From assembly GCF_902167145.1 (NCBI RefSeq), contig NC_050099.1, forward strand, positions 243,238,588 to 243,302,587: a stretch of 64,000 nt of DNA, written 5' to 3'. The position numbers were made by a program, and so were the translations under genes. The stretch comes from Zea mays (Eukaryota; Streptophyta; Magnoliopsida; Poales; Poaceae). The notes beneath the pieces were generated by a model. The model was not told the origin of the DNA. It made no database searches and was given only the letters and a program-made list of their open reading frames with translations. How positions within the stretch are numbered: the stretch's first letter is position 1; each line of letters starts with the position of its first letter. Positions 44,156-55,773 of this stretch are shown piece by piece.

Positions 44156-47100
44156 TCAACAAAAGAAGTTCCTAGAATCAAGAATATTTAGCTCATGCCT
44201 AAGTTTGTTAAAAGTTTGTTCATCAAGTGGCTTGGTAAAGATATCGGCTAATTGATCTTTAATATTAATGTAAGAAATCTCGATATCTCCCTTTTGTTGG
44301 TGATCCCTTAAAAAGTGATACCGAATGGCTATGTGTTTAGTGCGGCTATGCTCGACGGGATTATCCGCCATTTTGATTGCACTCTCATTATCACATAGAA
44401 GAGGAACTTTGGTTAATTTGTAACCATAGTCCCTAAGGGTTTGCCTCATCCAAAGTAGTTGCGCGCAACAATGGCCTGCGACAATGTACTCGGCTTCGGC
44501 GGTAGAAAGAGCTACGGAATTTTGCTTCTTTGAAGCCCAAGACACCAAAGATCTTCCCAAGAACTGGCAAGTCCCCGATGTGCTCTTTCTATTGATTTTA
44601 CACCCTGCCCAATCGGCATCCGAATAACCAATCAAATCAAATGTGGATCCCCTAGGATACCAAAGCCCAAACTTAGGAGTATAAACTAAATATCTCAAGA
44701 TTCGTTTTACGACCGTAAGGTGAGCTTCCTTAGGGTCGGCTTGGAATCTTGCACACATGCATACAGAAAGCATAATATCCGGTCGAGATGCACATAAATA
44801 TAGCAAAGAACCTATCATCGATCGGTATACCTTTTGATCGACGGATTTACCTCCTTCGTCGAGGTCGAGATGCCCATTGGTTCCCATGGGTGTCTTGATG
44901 GGTTTGGCATCCTTCATTCCAAACTTGCTTAGAATATCTTGAGTATACTTCGTTTGGCTTAGGAAGGTACCCTCTTGGAGTTGCTTCACTTGAAATCCTA
45001 AGAAATACTTCAACTCCCCCATCATTGACATCTCGAACTTTTGTGTCATGATCCTACTAAATTCTTCACATGTAGACTCGTTAGTAGACCCAAATATAAT
45101 ATCATCAACATAAATTTGGCATACAAACAAGTCATTTTCAAGAGTTTTAGTGAATAAAGTAGGATCGACCTTTCCGACTTTGAAGCCATTAGTGATAAGG
45201 AAATCCCTAAGGCATTCATACCATGCTCTTGGGGCTTGCTTGAGCCCATAAAGCGCCTTAGAGAGTTTATAAACATGGTTAGGGTACTCACTATCTTCAA
45301 AGCCGGGAGGTTGCTCAACATAGACCTCTTCCTTGATTGGTCCATTGAGGAAGGCACTTTTCACGTCCATTTGATAAAGCTTGAAGCCATGGTAAGTAGC
45401 ATAGGCTAATAATATACGAATTGACTCAAGCCTAGCTACGGGTGCATAGGTTTCACCAAAATCCAAACCTTCGACTTGGGAGTATCCCTTGGCCACAAGT
45501 CGTGCTTTGTTCCTTGTCACCACACCATGCTCATCTTGCTTGTTGCGGAAGACCCATTTGGTTCCTACAACATTTTGATTAGGACGTGGAACTAAATGCC
45601 ATACCTTATTCCTAGTGAAGTTGTTGAGCTCCTCTTGCATCGCCACCACCCAATCCGAATCTTGAAGTGCTTCCTCTACCCTGTGTGGCTCAATAGAGGA
45701 AATAAAAGAGTAATGCTCACAAAAATGTGCAACACGAGATCTAGTTGTTACCCCCTTATGAATGTCGCCGAGGATGGTGTCGACGGGGTGATCTCGTTGG
45801 ATGGCTTGGTGGACTCTTGGGTGTGGCGGCCTTTGTTCTTCATCCTCCTTGTCTTGATCAATTGCGTCTCCCCCTTGATTATTGCCGTCATCTTGAGGTG
45901 GCTCATTTGTTTGATCTTCTACTTCATCAACTTGAGCTTCATCCTCATTTTGAGTCGGTGGAGATGCTTGCGTGGAGGAGGATGGTTGATCTTGTGTATT
46001 TGGGGGCTCTTCGGATTCCTTAGGACACACATCCCCAATGGACATGTTCCTTAGCGCGATGCACGGAGCCTCTTCAATACCTATCTCATCAAGATCAACT
46101 TGCTCTACTTGAGAGCCGTTAGTTTCATCAAACACAACGTCACAAGAAACTTCAACAAGTCCTGAGGACTTGTTAAAGACTCTATATGCCCTTGTGTTTG
46201 AGTCATATCCTAGTAAAAAGCCTTCTACAGTTTTAGGAGCAAATTTAGATTTTCTACCTCTCTTAACAAGAATAAAACATTTGCTACCAAAAACTCTAAA
46301 ATATGAAATATTGGGCTTTTTACCGGTTAGGAGTTCATAGGATGTCTTCTTGAGGATTCGGTGTAGATATAACCGGTTGATGGCGTAGCAAGCGGTGTTG
46401 ACCGCCTCGGCCCAAAACTGATCCGAAGTCTTGTACTCATCAAGCATGGTTATTGCCATGTCCAATAGAGTTCTATTCTTTCTCTCTACTACACCATTTT
46501 GTTGTGGCGTGTAGGGACAGGAGAACTCATGCTTGATGCCCTCCTCCTCAAGGAAGCCTTCAATTTGAGAGTTCTTGAATTCCGTCCCGTTGTCGCTTCT
46601 TATTTTCTTGATCCTTAAGCCGAACTCATTTTGAGCCCGTCTCAAGAATCCCTTTAAGGTCTCTTAGGTTTGAGATTTTTCCTGCAAAAAGAATACCCAA
46701 GTGAAGCGAGAATAATCATCCACTATTACAAGACAATACTTACTCCCGCCGATGCTTATGTAAGCAATCGGGCCGAATAGATCCATGTGGAGTAGCTCAA
46801 GCATGATGTTCTTGTGTGGATGATGGGCACCAACTTGCTTTCCTGCTTGGCATGCGCTACAAACCCTGTCTTTCTCAAAATGAACATTGGTTAGTCCTAA
46901 AATGTGCTCTCCCTTTAGAAGCTTATGAAGATTCTTCATCCCAACATGGGCTAGTCGGCGGTGCCAGAGCCAACCCATGTTAGTCTTAGCAATTAAGCAA
47001 GTGTCGAGTTCAGCTCTATCAAAATCTACCAAGTATAGTTGGCCCTCCAACACTCCCTTAAATGCTATTGAATCATCACTTCTTCTAAAGACAGTGACAC

Positions 47101-47383
47101 CAATATCAGTGAATAGACAGTTGTAGCCCATTTTGCATAATCGAGATACAGAAAGCAAATTGTAATCTAATGAATCTACAAGAAAAACATTGGAAATAGA
47201 ATGGTCATGAGATATAGCAATTTTACCCAATCCTTTGACCAAACCTTGGTTTCCATCCCCGAATGTGATCGCTCGTTGGGGATCTTGGTTTTTCTCGTAG
47301 GAGGAGAACATTTTCTTCTCCCCAGTCATGTGGTTTGTGCACCCGCTATCGATGATCCAACTTGAGCCCCTGGATGCATAAAC
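44156..47383 (-). pseudogene. pol: Sirevirus D pol, one stop codon and one small deletion
   Basis: It has the same domain order as pol of A: protease, pre-integrase ([11 protein letters not shown]), integrase (RSDNGTEF), reverse transcriptase (YVDDIIFGS), RNase H ([10 protein letters not shown]). A TAA at 46664-46666 replaces Gln in the KSQTQETL stretch of integrase, and five codons before [11 protein letters not shown] are missing in frame. Otherwise it is open over more than 1000 codons, so the damage is recent. Confidence 0.92.
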
Positions 47384-47496
47384 CTACAAAACAAGTTTAG
47401 TTCTTGACTTTAGGTACCCAAACGGTTTTGGGTCCTTTGGCATTAGAAACAAGAACTTTGGGTACCCAAACACAAGTCTTGGAGCCCTTGTGTTTG

Positions 47497-48126
47497 TGTT
47501 GACACCTTTTTCGGGTGCCAAACACTCAACAAGAACCGGTGGCGGTGCTCTCTGCACAGGCGCGGACGGTCCGCGACCAGGGACCGGACGGTCCGCGACC
47601 TGGAGCAGGGGCAAAGGTTCCCTGCCTGACGGCCGGACGGTCCGCGCGTGCGCAGGGGGTGGCGAAGGCCGCCGGCGGCGCCTGGATCTCGCTCCCGGGA
47701 GGGACCCCGTCGGGGAGGAGAGATCCTAGGTGTTGTCTAGGCTCGGCAGGCCGACCTAGACTCCTCTAATCGACGTAGAGTCGAAGAGAGGCGGAGAATT
47801 TGGAGATTGAGAGGCTAAACTAGAACTAGACTAGAACTATTCCTAATGCGTAAGGTAAAAACGAGAAATAGACTTGATTTGTTCGATTGATGGGGGTTCA
47901 ATCGGCCGTAGCCCTTCATCTATATAAAGGGGGAGGTCTGGATCCGCTTCCAACTGATTTCCGAGTTAATCCCGTGGTTTTAGGTAACCAATCCCGCGAG
48001 AAACTAGGAACCCTAACTGATTCTGCGCACGTGCGGACCGTCCGCGCCACCACCACGGACAGTTCGGACCGCGGACCGTCCGGCCTCAGGGCCGGACCGT
48101 CCGCGAGACACATTTGGTGTCCAACA
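47497..48126 (-). repeat. 3' LTR of the nested gypsy element (630 bp)
   Basis: TG...CA ends. It carries repeated CGGACGGTCCGCG palindromes near both ends and, at 47930-47936, tatataa on the plus strand. It is 22 bp shorter than its partner because it lacks one palindrome-bearing unit. Confidence 0.93.
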
Positions 48127-48146
48127 TATGCCCCCCTGCCTTTTGG
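48127..48146 (-). other. Polypurine tract of the nested gypsy element
   Basis: The minus strand reads aaaaggcaggggggcata directly before the 3' LTR. Confidence 0.8.
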
Positions 48147-48290
48147 TGAAGGTTGACGAACCAAAAGCATATGAACTAAACCTGATGTAAGTCACCGGCT
48201 TTTCAATATTGAGATCATTTAATAAAGCATCAATGTATAACAGCCGTTTCAGATTTTATCTTTCTCGACCATGACCGTTTGATCACTGAA

Positions 48291-51026
48291 TCAAAAGGAA
48301 TAGAATGGAGGTGCCCCCCAGTATGGATAGACAAAGGGACTATACATGTACCATGGATTCATCATCGTACCATTCCATGTTTGAACATGATAATATACTG
48401 ACGATGAGTAAACGGGTGGAAAGTACCCTGGTCTCATAGGATGAATAGGCGATGCTTGTTGTGTCGCCTTTCGGGCCGTTTTGTTTACCCGTTTCGTTTT
48501 AGTAGGTGACCGAGGTTTCTTCGTTGACCGATCACGTAGAACGGTCTTCTTGCTAGTATTCTTGGAGAGCAACTGATCAACAGTAGAGTCAGCTTTGATC
48601 AGCCGACCATTTGTGCTTCGCCGTTGTGTCTCCTTCCCTTTTAAGGTTTTGTGTGGAGGCTGACACCTTTGGGCATAGGCGGACTGTCCGGCAGAGTTAG
48701 CCGAACCGTCTATCTGAACACCGGACTGTCCGCACGTAGGTGCCAGATCGTCTGTGATGCTCAGGACAGGCTGTCGTGCTTGACTCATTAATTGTGCCTG
48801 CCCCCCGGTGCCTCCGGACTTTTTAGCCTTATCATCCGGAGCCTTTCGAACAATCTCCTTTTGTGATATATTCGACGTGCGAGGACTACCAATGATGATG
48901 TCTTTGCTTTTGCCTTTATCGGCCATTTCGGGCCGAACTAAGATCTTTTTGCATGCGATATCTATTGTATTAACAGGAAATGGTTGTGTGTCCACTTGCA
49001 TTTCCTGAAAAGCCAATCGGCCCTCATTTATGGCCGATTGTACCTGTCGACGAAAAACATTACAGTCATTGGTGGCATGAGAAAAAGAATTATGCCACTT
49101 ACAATAAGCACGTCTCTTTAATTCATCTATAGGAGGGATAGTATGAGTTAATTTAATGTTGCCATTTTTAAGTAGCTCATCAAATATCTTATCGCATTTG
49201 GCAACATTAAAGGTAAATTTAATCTCTTCTTGCCGATTCTTTTGAACCGGCTGTAAGGAAGAACATGCTGAAGATTTGGCCTTTGTTGGCCAAATAAACT
49301 CAGCGGTATATACATCTGCGGATTCATCATCTGAACTATCACGCTCTATTAGATGTATAGTACGGGCGGCCGATTTTGATGTCTCTTTAAATCGGCTTTC
49401 ACAGGCTAAAGCCCGCTGATGTAGCTGGGCTATCGAAAAGAACTGGGTCCCATCTAATTTGTCTCTTAAGTAGGATAGCAACCCATTAAAAGCTAACCCT
49501 GCTAGCTCTTTGTCTGCGACATGGATCCGAAAGCATCGGTTTCTAGTGTCCCGGAACCTCCGGATATAATCATTAACCGATTCTTCGCGTCCTTGTCGAA
49601 CTGAAGCTAAGTCAGCTAGTCCTAATTCATATTCCCCGGCAAAGAAATGTTCATGAAATTTACTTTCTAACTCATTCCAGGAATTAATGGAATTAGGAGG
49701 CAGGGCGGCGTACCATGCAAAAGCGGTACCAGTAAGGGATAGAGAAAATAACCGAACACGAAATGCTTCTCCATCGGCCAATTCACCTAGGTGTGCTAGG
49801 AACTGGCCTATGTGTTCGTGTGTGCTCCTCCCATTCTCACCAGAAAACTTGGAAAATTCTGGCATCCTTGCCCCTTGTGGATATGGGACAGTGTCAAACC
49901 GGTGATTATACGGCTTTTGGTATGATTGCCCTACTCTGGCTACACTAACTCCGAACTTATCTCGAAATAGTTCAGTCATCTCTTCCCTAATTTTTTCCAT
50001 TGCACTCGGTGGCAGACCACCGGATCCTGGGCTGTGGGGCTCATTTGGTCGGGTATTAGTATACCGACCTTCTTGCCGTGACCGATCGATAGTGTTGATC
50101 GGTCTGTGGTTGTATGGTACGTTATGGTTTAAATATGTAGAGGGCGAAACATACTGCTGCTGTGGTGTGTAATAATTTGGTGCATGGTGTGCAACAACAG
50201 GTTCTGCGTATGCATATCCAGCTTGCCCGGTGGTAAATCTGAACTGACCGGTTGCGTTCGCCATTATCGGGACGCCATGTGGTAGTCCTGGTGCGGGCCC
50301 GGACTGTCCGGCAGGGAAAGCCGGACGGTCCGCGTAAGGGCCGGACGGTCCGGGCAGAAGCTCGGACGGTCCGACCGCGTCCAGGGTCACCGGTCTGCCA
50401 AGCAGGGACGGCGGTGGTCCTAGGGCGGCCCTAGACTGTCCGACAGAGCAAGCCGGACGGTCTGCATATGGGCCGGACGGTCCGGGCAGAAGCTCGGACG
50501 GTCCGACCGTGTTCATGGGTGCCGATCTACCAAGCAGGGATGGCGGTGGTGGTACTTGTCCTGTATATGAGTTCATCGGCATACCATATAATGGCTGGGG
50601 CTGCAAATCCCCATTTGTTGCCGATATATTAGACATAGATATCCTGTTACTAGTCTCATATGATGGAAAACTAGGAGCAACAGACTTCTCCAACGTACGC
50701 GTTAATTTTCTAATTGACTCTTCTAACCCTACAATCTGTTGTTTCATTTGATCCTGCTGCTGATCTACATACTGTTTAATAAATTGGATGTCGTCGGGTT
50801 TACTTACGTTGGGGACTTGAAGCGAAGATAGAAGAGATGCGACGTCGGTCTCTCCATGTTTGACAACTTTCTGGTGGCGATCCACCGTGTATTGTGATAA
50901 GAATTTCTCCCTCGCTTGACGCATGTAGTCCTTGTATTGCTGTTGCTCATCGGCCGTCAGACTTTCAACAGCCGGCTTCAGGATATTGTCCGGGGAGATA
51001 TCGGTGTGATCTTTAGAACCGGCCAT
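48291..51026 (-). CDS. gag: Gypsy-type Gag polyprotein
   Basis: 911 codons, open. The Retrotrans_gag domain spans about residues 390-520, with FAWYAALPPNSINSW, EHFFAGEYELGLADLASVRQ and SVNDYIRRFRDTRNRCF. It is followed by a zinc-like segment CKWHNSFSHATNDC (about 650) and a basic C-terminus. The N-terminal third is Pro/Gly-rich and has a tandem duplication (GPSELLPGPSGPYADRPA twice, nucleotides about 50290-50530). That repeat is encoded by the same CGGACGGTCCG palindrome found in the LTRs. No protease motif was seen. The protein should form particles for this and perhaps partner elements. Confidence 0.92.
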   Translation of the reverse strand: MAGSKDHTDISPDNILKPAVESLTADEQQQYKDYMRQAREKFLSQYTVDRHQKVVKHGETDVASLLSSLQVPNVSKPDDIQFIKQYVDQQQDQMKQQIVGLEESIRKLTRTLEKSVAPSFPSYETSNRISMSNISATNGDLQPQPLYGMPMNSYTGQVPPPPSLLGRSAPMNTVGPSELLPGPSGPYADRPACSVGQSRAALGPPPSLLGRPVTLDAVGPSELLPGPSGPYADRPAFPAGQSGPAPGLPHGVPIMANATGQFRFTTGQAGYAYAEPVVAHHAPNYYTPQQQYVSPSTYLNHNVPYNHRPINTIDRSRQEGRYTNTRPNEPHSPGSGGLPPSAMEKIREEMTELFRDKFGVSVARVGQSYQKPYNHRFDTVPYPQGARMPEFSKFSGENGRSTHEHIGQFLAHLGELADGEAFRVRLFSLSLTGTAFAWYAALPPNSINSWNELESKFHEHFFAGEYELGLADLASVRQGREESVNDYIRRFRDTRNRCFRIHVADKELAGLAFNGLLSYLRDKLDGTQFFSIAQLHQRALACESRFKETSKSAARTIHLIERDSSDDESADVYTAEFIWPTKAKSSACSSLQPVQKNRQEEIKFTFNVAKCDKIFDELLKNGNIKLTHTIPPIDELKRRAYCKWHNSFSHATNDCNVFRRQVQSAINEGRLAFQEMQVDTQPFPVNTIDIACKKILVRPEMADKGKSKDIIIGSPRTSNISQKEIVRKAPDDKAKKSGGTGGQAQLMSQARQPVLSITDDLAPTCGQSGVQIDGSANSAGQSAYAQRCQPPHKTLKGKETQRRSTNGRLIKADSTVDQLLSKNTSKKTVLRDRSTKKPRSPTKTKRVNKTARKATQQASPIHPMRPGYFPPVYSSSVYYHVQTWNGTMMNPWYMYSPFVYPYWGAPPFYSF

Positions 51027-51060
51027 TTGAGGGCCTGATTTTTAGTAGATCTAAACACCT

Positions 51061-51078
51061 TCCCCAGCGGAGTCGCCA
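51061..51078 (-). other. Primer binding site of the nested gypsy element
   Basis: The minus strand TGGCGACTCCGCTGGGGA begins six bases after the 5' LTR. It is complementary to a tRNA 3' end finishing in CCA. Which tRNA was not determined. Confidence 0.75.
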
Positions 51079-51084
51079 AAAGTA

Positions 51085-51736
51085 TGTTGACACCTTTTTC
51101 GGGTGCCAAACACTCAATAAGAACCGGCGGCGGTGCTCTCTGCACAGGCGTGGACGGTCCGCGACCAGGGACCGGACGGTCCGCGACCTGGAGCAGGGGC
51201 AAAGGTTCCCTGCCTGACGGCCGGACGGTCCGCGCCTACAGGCCGGACGGTCCGCGCGTGCGCAGGGGGTGGCGAAGGCCGCCGGCGGCGCCTGGATCTC
51301 GCTCCCGGGAGGGACCCCGTCGGGGAGGAGAGATCCTAGGTGTTGTCTAGGCTCGGCAGGCCGACCTAGACTCCTCTAATCGACGTAGAGTCGAAGAGAG
51401 GCGGAGAATTTGGAGATTGAGAGGCTAAACTAGAACTAGACTAGAACTATTCCTAATGCGTAAGGTAAAAACGAGAAATAGACTTAATTTGTTCGATTGA
51501 TGGGGGTTCAATCGGCCGTAGCCCTTCATCTATATAAAGGGGGAGGTCTGGATCCGCTTCCAACTGATTTTCGAGTTAATCCCGTGGTTTTAGGTAACCA
51601 ATCCCGCGAGAAACTAGGAACCCTAACTGATTCTGCGCACGCGCGGACCGTCCGCGCCACCACCGCGGACAGTCCGGACCGCGGACCGTCCGGCCTCAGG
51701 GCCGGACCGTCCGCGAGACACATTTGGTGTCCAACA
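51085..51736 (-). repeat. 5' LTR of the nested gypsy element (652 bp)
   Basis: It is collinear with 47497-48126 but has one extra 22-bp unit (51235-51256 region) containing a CGGACGGTCCG palindrome, plus a few substitutions. Confidence 0.93.
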
Positions 51737-54383
51737 GTTTGCCCCCAACAAACTTGGCAACTACCTTGCCGGATTTGTTAGTTAAAACATATGATGCATC
51801 AAAAGTTTTGAATGAAATGTCATGATCATTTGATGCATTAGGAATTCTCTTCTTAGGCAACTTAGCACGGGTTGGTTGCCTAGAACTAGATGTCTCACCC
51901 TTATACATAAAAGCATGGTTAGGGCCAGAGTGAGACTTCCTAGAGTGAATCCTCCTAATCTTGCTCTCGGGATAACCGGCAGGGTACAAAATGTAACCCT
52001 CGTTATCCTGAGGCATGGGAGACTTGCCCTTTACAAAATTAGACAATCTTTTAGGAGGGGCATTAAGTTTGACATTGTCTCCCCTTTGGAAGCCAATGTC
52101 ATCCTTGATGCCGGGGCATCTCCCACTATAGAGCATACTTCTAGCAAATTTAAAATTTTCATTTTCTAAGTTATGCTCGGCAATTTTAGCATCTAATTTT
52201 GCTATATGATCATTTTGTTGTTTAATTAAAGCCATGTGATCATGTATAGCATCAATGTTAACATCTCTACATCTAGTACAAATGGTAGTGTGTTCAATGG
52301 TAGATGTAGAGGGTTTGCAAGATTTTAATTCTACAATCTTAGCATGCAATATATCATTCTTAGTTCTAAGGTCGGAAATAGTAGCATTGCAAATATCAAA
52401 ATCTTTAGCCTTAGCAAGCATTTTTTCATTTTCATTTCTAAGGCTAGCAAGAGAAATGTTCAATTCTTCAATCCTAGCAAGTAAATCATCATCATTATTT
52501 CTAGAATTGGTAATTGAAACATTACAAACATGAGAATCAACCTTAGCTAACAAATTAGCATTTTCATTTCTAAGGTTGTCAATAGTTTCATGGCAAGAAC
52601 TTAGCTCACTAGAAAGTTTTTCACATTTTTCTACTTCTAGAGCGTAAGCATTTTTGACCTTAACATGCTTCTTATTTTCTTTAATAAGGAAGTCCTCTTG
52701 GGTGTCCAAGAGATCATCCTTCTCATGAATAGCACTAATCAATTCATTAAGTTTTTCCTTTTGTTGCATGTTGAGGTTGGCAAAAAGAGTGCGTAAGTTA
52801 TCTTCCTCATCACTAGCATTTTCATCACTAGAAGACTCATATCTAGTGGAGGATTTAGATTTAACCTTCTTCTTTTTGCCGTCCTTTGCCATGAGGCACT
52901 TGTGGCCGACATTGGGGAAGAGAAGCCCTTTGGTGACGGCGATGTTGGCGGCGTCCTCGTCGTCGGAGGAGTCGGTGGAGCTCTCGTCGGAGTCCCACAC
53001 ACGGCACACGTGGGCATCGCCGCCCCTCTTCTTGTGGTACCTATTCTTTTCTCTCCTCTTGCCCTTCTTGTCGTTATCCCTGTCACTGTCACTTGATAAT
53101 GGACATTTAGCAATAAAGTGATCGGGCTTACCACACTTGTAGCAAACCTTCTTGGAACGGGATTTGTAATCCTTCCCCTTCCGTTGCTTGAGGATTTGGC
53201 GAAAGCTTTTGATGATTAAAGCCATCTCCTCGTTGTCGAGCTTTGAAGCGTCGATTGGTTGTCTACTTGGTGTAAACTCCTCCTTCTTCTCCTCCGTCGC
53301 CTTGAATGCCACCGGTTGTGCTTCGGATGTGGAGGGATCATCAAGCTCGTTGATCTTCTTTGAGCCCTTGATCGTACATTCAAAGCTCACAAAATTCCCG
53401 ATAACTTCCTCGGGAGTCATTAGTGTGTATCTAGGATTACCACGAATTAATTGAACTTGAGTGGGGTTAAGGAAGATGAGTGATCTAAGAATAACCTTAA
53501 CCACCTCGTGGTCGTCCCATTTCTTGCTCCTGAGGTTGCGCACTTGGTTCACCAAGGTTTTGAGCCGGTTGTACATATCTTGTGGCTCCTCTCCTTGGCG
53601 AAGACGGAAGCGACCGAGCTCCACCTCGATCGTTTCCCGCTTGGTGATCTTGGTGAGTTCATCACCCTCGTGCGCGGTCTCGAGTAGATCCCAAATCTCC
53701 TTCGCATTCTTCAACCCTTGCACCTTGTTATATTCCTCTCTACTTAGAGAGGCGAGGAGTATGGTTGTGGCTTGGGAGTTGAAGTGCTTGATTTGGGCTA
53801 CTTCATCCTCATCATAGTTTTCATCCCCTACGGATGGTACCTGTGCACCAAACTCAACAACATCCCATATACTTTTGTGGAGCGAGGTTAGATGAAATCG
53901 CATTAAATCACTCCACCTAGCGTAATCTTCACCATCAAAAGTTGGTGGTTTGCCTAACGGGACGGAAAGTAAAAGTGTATGTTTAGAAATGCGAGGGTAG
54001 CGTAGGGGAATCTTACTATACTTCTTACGCTCTTGGCGCTTAGAAGTGACGGACGCCGCGTCGGAGCCAGAGGTTGATGCCGATGAAGAGTCGGTCTTGT
54101 AGTAGACCACCTTCCTCATCCTCTTTTTCTTGTCCCCACTCCGATGCGGCTTGTGGGAAGAGGATTTCTCCTTCTTCTCTTTGTGGTGTGAAGAAGATCT
54201 CTTCTCCTTCCCTTTGGATGAGTCCTTCTTCTTCTCCTTCCTCTTGGTGCGGGACTCTTCCGATGAAGTGTTCCCGTGGCTTGTAGTGGGCTTTTCGCCG
54301 GTCTCCATCTCCTTCTTGGCGTGATCTCCCGACATCACTTCGAGAGGTTAGGCTCTAATGAAGCACCGGGCTCTGATACCAAT

Positions 54384-55572
54384 TGATAGTCGCCTAGAGG
54401 GGGGTGAATAGGGCGAAACTAAAATTCTCAAAAATAATCACAACTACAAGCCGGGTTAGCGTTAGAAATATAAACGAGTCCGCGAGAGGGTGTAAAACAA
54501 ATCGCAAGCGAATAAAGAGTGTGACACGCGGATTTGTTTTACCGAGGTTCGGTTCTCGCAAACCTACTCCCCGTTGAGGTGGTCACAAAGACCGGGTCTC
54601 TTTCAACCCTTTCCCTCTCTCAAACGGTCCCTCGGACCGAGTGAGCTTCTTCTTCTCAATCAAACGGGAACAAAACTTCCCCCCGCAAGGGCCATCACAC
54701 AATTGGTGCCTCTTGCCTTGGTTACAATTGAGTTTTGATCACAAGAACAAGTGAGAAAGAAAAGAAGCAATCCAGGCGCAAGAGCTCAAAAGAACACGGC
54801 AAATCTCTCTCGCTAATCACTAAAGCCTTGTGTGGAATTGGAGAGGATTTGATCACTTGGGTGTGTCTAGAATTGAATGCCTAGATCTTGTAAGTGGTTG
54901 AGAAGTGGGAAACTTGGATGCAATGAATGGTGGGTGGTTGGGGTATTTATAGCCCCAACCACCAAACTAGCCGTTTGGTGGGGCTGACTGTCGTATGGTG
55001 CACCGGACAGTCCGGTGCACACCGGACATGTCCGGTGCGCCAGCCACGTCACCAAAGCCGTTTGGTTCCGACCGTTGGAGCTCTGTCTTCTGGGCCCGCC
55101 TGGATGTCCGGTGGCGCACCGGACATGTACTGTAGAGTGTCCGGTGCGCCAGTATGGGCGTGCCTGACTTCTGCGCGCGCTGGCGCGCATTTAATGCGCT
55201 GCAGGTAGCCGTTGGCGCCGAAATATCTGTTGCTCCGATGTCACACCGGACAGTCCGGTGCACACCGGACATGTCCGGTGAATTATAGCGGACTAGCCGT
55301 TGCGAATTCCCGAAGCTGGCGAGTTCCTGAGGCGCCGTTCCTTGGAGCACCGGACACTGTCCGGTGTACACCGGACAGTCCGGTGAATTATAGCGGAGCG
55401 CCTCTGGATTTTCCCGAAGGTGACGAGTTTGAGTTGGAGTCCTCTGGTGCACCGGACACTGTCCGGTGGCACACCGGATAGTCCGGTGCGCCAGACCAGA
55501 GGTGCCTTCGGTTGTCCCTTTGCTCTTTTGTCGAACCCAATACTTGGTCTTTTTATTGGCTAATTGTGAACC
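54384..55572 (-). repeat. 5' LTR of Sirevirus D (first part missing)
   Basis: It matches 42035-43200 closely. It carries one extra palindrome copy near 55464-55487 compared with the 3' LTR, and is cut at 55572 by element E. Confidence 0.93.
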
Positions 55573-55773
55573 TGAAAGGGAATTAGGCTTACACCTAGTT
55601 CCTAAATAATTTTGGTGGTTGAATTGTCCAACACAAATAATTGGACTAACTAGTTTACCCAAGTGTATAGATTATACAGGTGTAAAAGGTTCACACTTAG
55701 CCAATAAAAAGACCAAGTTTTGGATTCAACAAAGGAGCAAAAGGGCAACCGAAGGCAACCCTGGTCTGGGGCA

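Larger units (their letters stand above)
47497..51736 (-). mobile_element. Gag-only Ty3/gypsy-type LTR retrotransposon nested in Sirevirus D
   Basis: LTRs at 47497-48126 and 51085-51736 (TGTTGACACC...TGTCCAACA) are flanked by exact GTTTG duplications (47492-47496 and 51737-51741). On the minus strand the order is LTR, primer site, gag, polypurine tract, LTR. There is no protease, reverse transcriptase, RNase H or integrase in the 2958-bp interior, so it is non-autonomous and depends on a partner element. Confidence 0.95.
47397..54335 (-). pseudogene. gag: Sirevirus D gag, split by the gypsy insertion
   Basis: The 5' part runs from ATG 54335 down to 51737 (about 867 codons): MSGDHAKKEMETGEK, copia gag core (SVPLGKPPTFDGEDYARW), CCHC CYKCGKPDHFIAKC, acidic linker and long coiled coil. 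The last about 33 codons lie at 47397-47496, across the gypsy element. The frame was otherwise intact. The visible 880-codon ORF reads a short way into the gypsy LTR. Confidence 0.92.
42035..55572 (-). mobile_element. Sirevirus D, interrupted by a gypsy element and by Sirevirus E
   Basis: Minus strand, 5' to 3': 5' LTR (54384-55572, its beginning removed by the insertion of E), primer site, gag, pol, purine tracts, 3' LTR (42035-43319). The gypsy element 47497-51736 lies inside gag. The two LTRs are highly similar, so D is fairly young. The missing start of its 5' LTR should lie to the right of element E, beyond the window. Confidence 0.93.

Noticed and set aside
45596..46054. Plus-strand hydrophobic ORF of 152 codons opposite pol of D (also 61092-61502 minus opposite pol of E)
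   Set aside because: Antisense shadow of the pol linker; present only because the sense strand is acidic and Gln-rich.
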